A stretch of 8,204 nt of DNA. Origin: an uncultured Erysipelotrichaceae bacterium (GTDB taxonomy: Bacteria > Bacillota_I > Bacilli_A > Erysipelotrichales > Coprobacillaceae). Under the pieces are notes generated by a model that saw nothing but the letters and a program-made list of their open reading frames with translations, had not been told where the DNA came from and searched no databases. The translations under genes and the position numbers were made by a program. Positions 1-5,945 of the stretch are shown piece by piece (the stretch's first letter is position 1; the number at the start of each line of letters is the position of its first letter). The DNA is taken from NCBI GenBank assembly GCA_937917505.1, contig CALDMQ010000080.1, positions 1 to 8,204 of the forward strand, in the 5' to 3' direction.

Positions 1-1932
1 AATATCTTTTAAAACGTCTCCATTTTTTAGATTCATACATTTAAGTGCTTTAGTAAAACGTGTAACTTCAAAATCTCTCAATGATACTCTTTTGATTTGA
101 CCATTTTGTGAAGCTAAAACGATATAAAGAGGTAAATTAAACGATTTAACTAATACAGATCCAATCATTTTTTCATCAGGAGACACCTTAATCAAATAAC
201 TAATATGTTTTCCAAGCTCTTTCCATTTAAATTCTTCTAAACGATGTAATGGAATATATAAATAATTTCCCTTATCTGTAAAAACCAATAATTTATCTAA
301 AGTATTTGCATAATGAATATCAATCAATTGATCATCATCTTTTTTACCAAAGGCTGTATTCTCACTTGCTTTATAAGACCTTTGAGAAATACGTTTAATA
401 TACCCATCACTTGTAATTGATACATAAATATCTTCTGGTAAAATCATTGCTTCTTCATTAATAATAATCTCTTGTACTTCGTCTTTGATTTCAGTCAAAC
501 GAGGTGTTGGATATTGTTTTTTTATATGTTTTAACTCATCTATAATCACTTTTCGTAAAGCTTCATCACTATTTAAAATTTGATTTAAAGATTCAATAAA
601 ACTTTCTAATTCATTTCTTTCATTTTCCAATGCAAAAACATCTGTATTTGTTAATCTATACAATTGCATCATGACAATAGCTTCTGATTGTTTTTCAGAA
701 AAACCATATACATTTTGAATATTCATTTTTGCATCTTGTTTATCTTTAGAAAGACGAATTGTTTTCACAACATCATCCAGAATAGATACAGCTTTAATTA
801 AACCATCAACAATATGTTTCCTTTCATTTGCTTTACTCAAATCATAAAGAGAACGTTTTGTAATAACCTCAATTTGATGAAGAATATAACCATCTAAAAT
901 ATCAACAATTCCCATACACACTGGTCTTTTATCTTTGATTGCAACCATATTATAGTTGTAATTTTTTTGAAGATCTGTGTTCTTATAGAAATAATTAAGT
1001 GTATTTTGAACATCAACATCTTTCTTTAATTCAATAACAATGCTTAAACCATTTCTATCAGATTCATCTCTAACTTCAATAATGCCATCAATACTCTTTT
1101 GGAATCGAATATCATCAAGTTTTCGCACAAGCTCTGCCTTGTTAACTTCGTAAGGAATCTCACTTACTACAATTTTATTCATATTCTTTTCTTCAATAAT
1201 CTGTGTTTTAGAACGAACAACAACTTTGCCTTTTCCTTTTTCAAAAGCTGTTTTAATCCCTGCCTTCCCCTCAACAATAGCACCTGTTGGAAAATCAGGC
1301 CCCTTGATAAATTCCATTAACTTATCTAAAGAACAGTGGGGATGAGAAATACGATAAATTGTTGCATCAATGACTTCTTCTAAATTATGAGGCGGAATAT
1401 CAGTTGCATACCCAGCTGAAATACCTGTTGCTCCATTAACTAATAAGTTTGGATACTTCGCTGGTAAAACAGTGGGTTCATATTCAGTATCATCGAAGTT
1501 TAACGCTAATTGTACAGTTTCTTTATCTATGTCTTTTAATAATTCTAAAGCGATTGATGAAAGTCTTGCTTCTGTATAACGCATAGCCGCTGCTGGATCG
1601 TTGTCAATAGATCCATTATTCCCTTGCATATCAATAAGAGGCATACGCATTTTCCATTCTTGTGATAATCTCACCATTGCATCATAAACAGAAGTATCTC
1701 CATGCGGATGATAATTCCCAATAACATTTCCTACTGTTTTTGCAGATTTACGATATGGTTTATTATGTGTATTTCCATCTTTATACATTGCATATAAAAT
1801 ACGTCTTTGAACAGGTTTCAACCCATCTCTAACATCAGGTAATGCACGATCTTGAATAATATATTTAGAATATTTTCCAAAACGATCACCCATGATATCA
1901 TCTAATGACTGTGTAATTATTTTTTCACTCAT
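1..1932 (-). CDS. parC: DNA topoisomerase IV subunit A, partial (3' end outside window)
   Basis: ParC is the DNA-cleaving subunit of topoisomerase IV, which with ParE decatenates and relaxes daughter chromosomes. The frame is open across all 644 codons visible; the family is usually about 800 residues, so roughly the last 150 are missing. Visible in order: an N-terminal DRALPDVRDGLKPVQRR segment, the quinolone-resistance region YHPHGDTSVYDAMVR (about 74-88), the catalytic R118-Y119 in AAAMRYTEAR, and the DNA-bending loop GATGISAGYATDIPPHN with Ile171. A helical coiled tower follows, and from about 505 the start of the C-terminal beta-pinwheel (repeats such as DGYIKRIS and NGQIKRVS). QGNNGSIDNDP is the ParC rather than the GyrA form. 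The start at 1932 follows AGGAGGG with a 6-nt gap. It is cotranscribed with parE, 11 nt upstream, whose TAG stop overlaps the ribosome binding site. Residue 80 is Thr, where Ser is common. Confidence 0.97.
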   Translation of the reverse strand, partial: MSEKIITQSLDDIMGDRFGKYSKYIIQDRALPDVRDGLKPVQRRILYAMYKDGNTHNKPYRKSAKTVGNVIGNYHPHGDTSVYDAMVRLSQEWKMRMPLIDMQGNNGSIDNDPAAAMRYTEARLSSIALELLKDIDKETVQLALNFDDTEYEPTVLPAKYPNLLVNGATGISAGYATDIPPHNLEEVIDATIYRISHPHCSLDKLMEFIKGPDFPTGAIVEGKAGIKTAFEKGKGKVVVRSKTQIIEEKNMNKIVVSEIPYEVNKAELVRKLDDIRFQKSIDGIIEVRDESDRNGLSIVIELKKDVDVQNTLNYFYKNTDLQKNYNYNMVAIKDKRPVCMGIVDILDGYILHQIEVITKRSLYDLSKANERKHIVDGLIKAVSILDDVVKTIRLSKDKQDAKMNIQNVYGFSEKQSEAIVMMQLYRLTNTDVFALENERNELESFIESLNQILNSDEALRKVIIDELKHIKKQYPTPRLTEIKDEVQEIIINEEAMILPEDIYVSITSDGYIKRISQRSYKASENTAFGKKDDDQLIDIHYANTLDKLLVFTDKGNYLYIPLHRLEEFKWKELGKHISYLIKVSPDEKMIGSVLVKSFNLPLYIVLASQNGQIKRVSLRDFEVTRFTKALKCMNLKNGDVLKDI

Positions 1933-1938
1933 GCATTT

Positions 1939-1945
1939 CCCTCCT
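1939..1945 (-). promoter_or_regulatory. parC ribosome binding site overlapping the parE stop codon
   Basis: AGGAGGG on the minus strand lies 6 nt before the parC ATG (1932-1930) and shares bases with the parE TAG stop (1946-1944). Ribosomes ending parE therefore stop on the parC initiation site. This suggests translational coupling and balanced subunit output; the coupling is inferred from the layout. An ATG at 1936-1934 runs into a stop after two codons and is not the start. Confidence 0.8.
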
Positions 1946-3872
1946 ATTTATTAATGAAAAATGAATCTTCTAATGAGAATTGAACATTATCTTCAATCCA
2001 TTCGCGTCTTGGTTCGACTTTATCTCCCATCAAAATAGAAACACGTCTTTCAACTAATGCTGCATCTTCAATAGAAACTTGAATTAAAGTACGTGTTTCA
2101 GGATTCATTGTTGTTTCCCACAGTTGATCAGCATTCATTTCACCAAGACCTTTATATCTTTGAACATTATATCCACGCCCGATTGTTTTTTTTGCTTGTT
2201 CCAATTGTTCATCATCCCAAGCATAAATAACATTTTCTCCTTTACCATTTTTCTTTGAAACTTTATATAAAGGTGGCATTGCAATATAAACACGGCCAGA
2301 TTGAATAAGTCCTCGCATATAACGATAAAAAAATGTTAAAAGTAAAACTTGAATATGTGCACCATCTGTATCTGCATCGGTCATAATAATAACTTTGGCA
2401 TAATGAGAATCATCAGAGTTAAAATCAGCCCCTACTCCTGCTCCGACAGTATTAATAATCGTATTAATTTCTTCGTTTTTTAAAATATCACTCATTGATG
2501 CTTTTTCAGTATTGACAACTTTACCTCTTAAGGGCAAAATTGCCTGAAATTTACGATCTCGACCTTGTTTTGCGCTTCCACCAGCCGAATCCCCTTCGAC
2601 AAGATAAAGTTCTTTACGTTTCTTATCTTTAGATTGTGCAGGTGCGAGTTTCCCACTTAAGATTTTCTCAACCTTATTACTTTTTCCTTTTCTTGCATCT
2701 TCACGTGCCTTTCTAGCAGCTTGACGTGCTTGAGCAGCTTTAATCATTTTATTGACTAATTTGTTTGCAATTTCTTTGTTTTCTTCTAAGAAATAATTGA
2801 TTTGATCATAGACAACATTTTCAATAATATTTCTTGCTTCAGGAGTTCCTAATTTAGACTTTGTTTGTCCTTCAAATTGCAATAAAGATTCAGGAATCTT
2901 AATAGAAATAACACCGGTTAAGCCTTCTCTAACATCTGCCCCTTCCAAATTCTTATCTTTCGCCTTTAATAATCCATATTTTCTTGCATACTCATTGAAA
3001 ACCTTTGTAAATCCAGAACGGAATCCTGTTTCATGTGTTCCACCATCTGATGTACGTACTAAGTTCACAAATGAAATGACATTTTCTTGGTATCCTTCAA
3101 TAAATTGAAAAGCAATTTCAACTTCAATAGGATTTGATAAATCTTGAAAAGAAACAGTAGAGTGTATTGTTTTCTTCTCATAGTTTAAATAATCTATAAA
3201 TGCTTCTAAACCATTTTCAAATTGAAAAGATTCTTTTTTTCCAGTTCTTTCATCAATAACAACTAATTCAATCCCCTTTAATAAAAAAGCACTTTCTTTC
3301 AATCTTTCACAAATTGTTGAGTAATTAAATTCAGTTGTAGAAAAGATATCTTTATTAGGTAGAAAATGAATTGTTGTTCCAGTTCTGTTTGTTTTTCCAA
3401 TAACTTTTAATGGAGAAATCTCTTGATCGCCATGAATAAATTTTTGTTGATGAATTTTTCCATCACGATGAACAGTAACTTCTAACCACTCACTTAAAGC
3501 ATTAACTACAGTGGAACCAACACCATGTAAACCACCTGATGTTTTATATCCACCTTCTTCGCTAAACTTACCTCCTGCATGTAATACAGTTAAAATGACT
3601 TCAGTTGTCGGTCTACCACTAGCATGCATACCTGTTGGCATACCACGTCCTTCATCTTCAACTTGAATACTATTATCCTTTCCGATAGTTACCGTAATTT
3701 TATTTCCATATCCAGCTAAAGCCTCATCAATAGAGTTATCGACAATTTCCCAAACCAAGTGATGAAGTCCTCGATAATCTGTTGAACCAATATACATACC
3801 TGGTCTTTTTCTAACAGCTTCTAAGCCTTCTAATATTTGTATATTTGATTCATCATACTGATTTTTTTTCAT
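1944..3872 (-). CDS. parE: DNA topoisomerase IV subunit B
   Basis: ParE is the ATPase subunit of topoisomerase IV. The protein has 642 residues, full length for the family. The GHKL ATPase domain shows E42 and N46 in WEIVDNSIDEALAG, D73 in VEDEGRGMP, the ATP lid GGLHGVGSTVVNALS (113-127) and the QTK loop with K338. The TOPRIM domain has E426 in LVEGDSAGGSAKQGRDRK and the metal-binding D499-x-D501-x-D503 in MTDADTDGAHI, followed by QRYKGLGEMNADQLWETTM (571-589). The LPLRGKVVNTEKA wording and the downstream parC favour ParE over GyrB. A TTG seven codons upstream is in frame, but the GGAGG at 3886-3882 lies inside that extension, so ATG at 3872 is chosen. It is the first gene of a parE-parC operon, divergent from plsY. 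Confidence 0.97.
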   Translation of the reverse strand: MKKNQYDESNIQILEGLEAVRKRPGMYIGSTDYRGLHHLVWEIVDNSIDEALAGYGNKITVTIGKDNSIQVEDEGRGMPTGMHASGRPTTEVILTVLHAGGKFSEEGGYKTSGGLHGVGSTVVNALSEWLEVTVHRDGKIHQQKFIHGDQEISPLKVIGKTNRTGTTIHFLPNKDIFSTTEFNYSTICERLKESAFLLKGIELVVIDERTGKKESFQFENGLEAFIDYLNYEKKTIHSTVSFQDLSNPIEVEIAFQFIEGYQENVISFVNLVRTSDGGTHETGFRSGFTKVFNEYARKYGLLKAKDKNLEGADVREGLTGVISIKIPESLLQFEGQTKSKLGTPEARNIIENVVYDQINYFLEENKEIANKLVNKMIKAAQARQAARKAREDARKGKSNKVEKILSGKLAPAQSKDKKRKELYLVEGDSAGGSAKQGRDRKFQAILPLRGKVVNTEKASMSDILKNEEINTIINTVGAGVGADFNSDDSHYAKVIIMTDADTDGAHIQVLLLTFFYRYMRGLIQSGRVYIAMPPLYKVSKKNGKGENVIYAWDDEQLEQAKKTIGRGYNVQRYKGLGEMNADQLWETTMNPETRTLIQVSIEDAALVERRVSILMGDKVEPRREWIEDNVQFSLEDSFFINK

Positions 3873-3881
3873 ATATGATTT

Positions 3882-3889
3882 CCTCCTTT
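3882..3889 (-). promoter_or_regulatory. parE ribosome binding site, fixes the start at 3872
   Basis: AAAGGAGG on the minus strand sits 9 nt before ATG 3872-3870. An upstream in-frame TTG at 3893 would place this motif inside the coding sequence, where it would read Arg-Arg, so the longer form is rejected. Confidence 0.85.
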
Positions 3890-3900
3890 GCAACCCGTAT

Positions 3901-3929
3901 ATTATAACTTAAAATGATTGATTTTTCCA
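3901..3929 (-). promoter_or_regulatory. Predicted sigma-A-type promoter of parE-parC
   Basis: The minus strand has TGGAAA (3929-3924; 4 of 6 matches to TTGACA), a 17-bp spacer and a perfect TATAAT (3906-3901). Transcription would begin near 3895, a few bases before the parE ribosome binding site. Its -35 box abuts that of the opposite plsY promoter. The prediction rests on consensus match and spacing only. Confidence 0.6.
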
Positions 3930-3945
3930 TCTAATAATGTATAAT
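3918..3945 (+). promoter_or_regulatory. Predicted sigma-A-type promoter of plsY
   Basis: TTGATT (3918-3923), a 16-bp spacer and a perfect TATAAT (3940-3945). Transcription would start around 3951-3953, immediately at the plsY ribosome binding site, giving a very short leader of about 15 nt. The -35 boxes of this promoter and the parE promoter are adjacent with no gap, so polymerase could hardly occupy both at once. Confidence 0.55.
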
Positions 3946-3966
3946 ATTTTTCAAGGAAGTGAAAGT

Positions 3967-4575
3967 ATGTCAATATTCATAAGTTTTTTACTTATAATCA
4001 TGAGCTATTTATATGGCTCAATACCATTTGCGTTAGTTATTGGAAAGATTTTTTATAAAATAGATGTTAGAACACAAGGTTCAGGAAATCTCGGTGGCAC
4101 AAATGCTGGTCGTGTTTTAGGAAAAAAAGCAGGGATTTCTGTCATTGTTCTTGATGCATCTAAATGTTGTATCTCTATCTTGATAACTCGACTTGTTGCT
4201 GAATACTTTGGAATTAATTCCAACATTATTTATTTATCTGCTCTCGCGTGTGTGATTGGACATTGTTATCCTATATTTGCAGGATTTAGAGGTGGAAAAG
4301 CTGTTTCAGTAGCTGTTGGATATGCACTTGTCACAAACATTTATGCTTTTTTTATTGCAATTGTTGTTTTTTTAATTACATTAAAACTTTCTAAATATGT
4401 ATCTTTAGCTTCTATATTAGGTTCTTCAACAATCCTTATTTTATCACCATTTATTGGCTATGGAACACTTGGCACATTAACAAATGCATGTATTGTAGGA
4501 CTATTAATATATAAGCATAAAGATAATATCAAACGCATTGCAAATCATACAGAAAATAAAATTACATGGATGTAA
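3967..4575 (+). CDS. plsY: Acyl-phosphate:glycerol-3-phosphate acyltransferase PlsY
   Basis: PlsY is an integral membrane enzyme that moves an acyl group from acyl phosphate (made by PlsX) to glycerol-3-phosphate, giving lysophosphatidic acid, the first step of phospholipid synthesis. The 202 residues match the family length of about 200. Signature regions seen: the N-terminal membrane segment ending SYLYGSIPFALVIGK (13-27), the loop GSGNLGGTNAGRVLGKKAG (38-56), GHCYPIFAGFRGGKAVS (98-114), a VSLASI motif (145-150) and the C-terminal IKRIANHTENKI. Several hydrophobic stretches span the membrane. The usual GSGNPGATN reads GSGNLGGTN here. ATG 3967 is preceded by AAGGA with a 9-nt gap. An earlier in-frame ATG at 3937 lies in the promoter -10 region and is not used. 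Its divergence from parE-parC is a known Firmicute arrangement. Confidence 0.96.
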   Translation: MSIFISFLLIIMSYLYGSIPFALVIGKIFYKIDVRTQGSGNLGGTNAGRVLGKKAGISVIVLDASKCCISILITRLVAEYFGINSNIIYLSALACVIGHCYPIFAGFRGGKAVSVAVGYALVTNIYAFFIAIVVFLITLKLSKYVSLASILGSSTILILSPFIGYGTLGTLTNACIVGLLIYKHKDNIKRIANHTENKITWM

Positions 4576-4610
4576 TAATGGATAGGTATAAAACCTATCC
4601 ATTATTTTAT
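4574..4610. terminator. Hairpin terminator between convergent plsY and the phosphatase gene
   Basis: A perfect 14-bp stem (4574-4587 with 4593-4606) encloses a 5-nt loop, with GGATAGGT/ACCTATCC at its core. On the plus strand it runs into ATTATTTTATAT, a U-rich tail that fits intrinsic termination of plsY. The minus-strand tail (ATTATTACATCC) is weaker, so the structure may also stop the convergent gene, but less surely. Each foot of the stem carries bases of one gene's stop codon: plsY TAA at 4573-4575 and phosphatase TAA at 4604-4602. Confidence 0.8.
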
Positions 4611-5231
4611 ATAATTGATATGTGAAACATATGGTAAATATGAGCATTCATTATAATATTCTAGATGAAATTTTCCATTTTTATAATTTACACAAGTTAA
4701 AGAGCATCCTTCAACAACTCTTTGATTCAATTTTGTAAAGTCTTTCTTTGTGTAACCAAGCATTGTTGCAAGTAATACAATAAAAAACATTCCATGAGTC
4801 ACAATGAAAATATTATCTTGATCATCATGCTTTTTGATTTGTTGAAGAAATTGATTAACTCTTTTCACAACATCTTCATAACTTTCACCATGAGGAATAC
4901 GTGTGAAGTGCTCTGGATCATGCCATAACTGATAATATAATTTTTCATTAACTAATTTTGAAATAGGGCATCCCTCGAAATCGCCAAAATTCATTTCCAT
5001 CAACAACGGTTCTTGAATAATTGTTTGATGAGGAAAAATCAATTGTGCTGTTTGATATGCCCTTAAAATAGGACTCGTATAAATAGCATCAAAGTGTTTA
5101 TCCTTTATATATTCACATAATGCTTTTGCATTATCTTTGCCTTGTTTTGTAAGAGGAGAATCCAATCTTCCTTGCAAACGCTTTTCTTGATTCCACAATG
5201 TTTGAGAATGACGTGTTAAATATATTTTCAT
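4602..5231 (-). CDS. Histidine phosphatase family protein (phosphoglycerate mutase-like)
   Basis: A 209-residue member of the histidine phosphatase (cofactor-dependent phosphoglycerate mutase-like) superfamily. The catalytic set is visible: R7-H8 in YLTRHSQT (the phosphorylated His), R57 in SPILRAYQTAQ, E79 in LLMEMNFGDFEG, and the second His, H146, in IFIVTHG. The common RHG reads RHS here, a known variant. No signal peptide is evident, so it is probably cytoplasmic. The substrate cannot be read from sequence; housecleaning phosphatases of this type act on varied phosphomonoesters. ATG 5231 is chosen because MKIYLTRH begins where family members begin. It has no clear ribosome binding site. 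A longer form from ATG 5273 would add 14 residues encoded by a palindrome and also lacks a good site. It lies 25 nt downstream of the UPF0154 gene and converges on plsY. Confidence 0.92.
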   Translation of the reverse strand: MKIYLTRHSQTLWNQEKRLQGRLDSPLTKQGKDNAKALCEYIKDKHFDAIYTSPILRAYQTAQLIFPHQTIIQEPLLMEMNFGDFEGCPISKLVNEKLYYQLWHDPEHFTRIPHGESYEDVVKRVNQFLQQIKKHDDQDNIFIVTHGMFFIVLLATMLGYTKKDFTKLNQRVVEGCSLTCVNYKNGKFHLEYYNECSYLPYVSHINYIK

Positions 5232-5237
5232 AATAGT

Positions 5238-5262
5238 AAAAAATAAGGGATATCCCTTATTT
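5238..5262 (-). terminator. Perfect 22-bp palindrome with T-run, candidate weak terminator or attenuator
   Basis: Bases 5241-5262 form a perfect palindrome centred on GGGATATCCC. Read on the minus strand it folds into a 9-bp stem (AAATAAGGG/CCCTTATTT) with an ATAT loop, and its T-rich arm runs on to six Ts (5243-5238). The UPF0154 stop codon (5259-5257) lies inside the first arm. Only three G-C pairs make it weak, so partial read-through into the phosphatase gene is likely. It could also be a protein-binding site, since the symmetry is exact. Confidence 0.5.
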
Positions 5263-5463
5263 ATATTGATCATTAATACTTTTCATAATACGTTTAATTT
5301 GAGTTTCGTTGGGTTTTCTACCCATTTCCATAAACATTGCACGAATCATTTTTTCGTTAATTGGTGGATTCTTTTGTAAATTTTTCTTAAAGAAATATCT
5401 AGCTGCAAAAAAACCTATAAGAAGACCAATAGCAAGTCCTAAAATCAAACTTAAGATATCCAT
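5257..5463 (-). CDS. yneF: Small membrane protein, UPF0154 (YneF) family
   Basis: A 68-residue protein of the UPF0154/YneF family, whose function is not established. A glycine-containing hydrophobic helix (about 2-24, with GLAIGLLIGFF) should anchor it in the membrane, followed by a basic stretch (RYFFKKNLQK) and a short soluble domain. The family marks are KNPPINEKMIRAMFMEMGRK (31-50) and a terminal amphipathic helix (IKRIMKSIN). Two in-frame ATGs are close together: the GGAGG at 5475-5471 is 1 nt from the first (5469) but 7 nt from the second (5463), so the second is chosen. The gene lies 15 nt after the SirA-like gene, as yneE-yneF lie in Bacillus subtilis. Confidence 0.9.
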   Translation of the reverse strand: MDILSLILGLAIGLLIGFFAARYFFKKNLQKNPPINEKMIRAMFMEMGRKPNETQIKRIMKSINDQYK

Positions 5464-5470
5464 TTTCATT

Positions 5471-5475
5471 CCTCC
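5471..5475 (-). promoter_or_regulatory. UPF0154 ribosome binding site, decides between two ATGs
   Basis: GGAGG on the minus strand leaves 1 nt before ATG 5469 and 7 nt before ATG 5463. The second spacing is normal and the first is not workable, so translation most likely starts at 5463. Confidence 0.75.
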
Positions 5476-5478
5476 ATT

Positions 5479-5868
5479 TCAATACTTAAATATTATAGCA
5501 TATAAATTTTCTTCAATCATAAAAAAGTTTTTAGAAAATCCTTTTAAAATATCATAAATAATATTTTTTTGATTTTGCTCAGTAACTTTAATATCGTATT
5601 CATTCATTTGAATTGTAATGACTTCTTCAGTAATAGGATTAATTAATTTATGTATACCATGATAATATTCATAATCTTCTCTCTGAGTTAGAATTTCCAA
5701 TAATTTTTCTTTTTCACTTTGTATTGGCATAAATAATAATTCAATTTGTTTTGTATCAAAAATATCTGTTTGATTACGATAAAGGAGTTTTGCTAGAATT
5801 GGATATTGTAGCACCATATCATAGAAAGAATTTTTTAAATATACGATTTTATATGTTCTCAATTTCAT
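5479..5868 (-). CDS. sirA: SirA-like (YneE) replication initiation inhibitor, diverged and short
   Basis: A 129-residue protein that I assign to the SirA (YneE) family. In B. subtilis SirA binds DnaA domain I and blocks new rounds of chromosome replication at the onset of sporulation. The call rests on its place between tkt and UPF0154, exactly as tkt-yneE-yneF, and on matching segments recalled from the B. subtilis protein: an N-terminal beta strand then a helix (TYKIVYLKNSFYDMV), a middle TKQIELLFMPIQSEK that parallels SirA's EKQIQ...PI stretch, and NIIYDILKGFSKNFFMIEE (102-120) near the end. Phe15 aligns with a Phe reported important for DnaA binding. It ends about 20 residues earlier than the 148-residue B. 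subtilis protein. ATG 5868 is preferred to a GTG one codon upstream, with AGAAG 6 nt before it. Soluble, no membrane segment. Confidence 0.65.
   Translation of the reverse strand: MKLRTYKIVYLKNSFYDMVLQYPILAKLLYRNQTDIFDTKQIELLFMPIQSEKEKLLEILTQREDYEYYHGIHKLINPITEEVITIQMNEYDIKVTEQNQKNIIYDILKGFSKNFFMIEENLYAIIFKY
5492..5500 (-). promoter_or_regulatory. Predicted extended -10 promoter for the UPF0154 gene, inside the end of sirA
   Basis: The minus strand reads TGCTATAAT (5500-5492), a perfect extended -10 element (TGnTATAAT). No convincing -35 is present, which extended -10 promoters tolerate. Transcription would begin around 5485, ten bases before the UPF0154 ribosome binding site, so UPF0154 and the phosphatase could be made without sirA. 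AT-rich sequence produces such matches by chance. Confidence 0.4.
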
Positions 5869-5910
5869 CACCCACTTCTATAATACGTCTTTATTTTTGA
5901 AAAAAATGTC

Positions 5911-5945
5911 AAAAAAAAGACAAAATGAAACTTATTTTGTCTTTT
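5911..5945 (-). terminator. Rho-independent terminator of tkt, overlapping its last codons
   Basis: On the minus strand AAAAGACAAAAT (5945-5934) and ATTTTGTCTTTT (5926-5915) pair as a perfect 12-bp stem with a 7-nt loop, running into eight Ts (5918-5911). The first arm includes the last codons of tkt, and the stop codon spans the start of the loop. The stem has few G-C pairs but a strong U tract, so termination is likely though perhaps incomplete, with sirA 63 nt downstream of tkt. Confidence 0.8.

Noticed and set aside
1099..1320. Plus-strand open frame of 73 codons
   Set aside because: Lies wholly inside parC on the opposite strand, has no ribosome binding site and a Phe/Asn-rich composition typical of a shadow frame.
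1944..3872. GyrB instead of ParE
   Set aside because: The LPLRGKVVNTEKA form, the downstream ParC and the divergent plsY all indicate topoisomerase IV.
3937..3966. Ten-codon N-terminal extension of PlsY from ATG 3937
   Set aside because: The ATG lies at the edge of the -10 box and upstream of the ribosome binding site; family members begin near MSIFISFLL.
5309..5557. Plus-strand open frame of 82 codons
   Set aside because: Antisense to the UPF0154 gene and the end of sirA; no ribosome binding site and no family resemblance.
5880..5912. Standard promoter for sirA using TTGACA (5912-5907) and TATTAT (5885-5880)
   Set aside because: The 21-bp spacer is outside the usual 16-18 range and the TTGACA is partly made by the terminator T-run; kept only as a weak observation.
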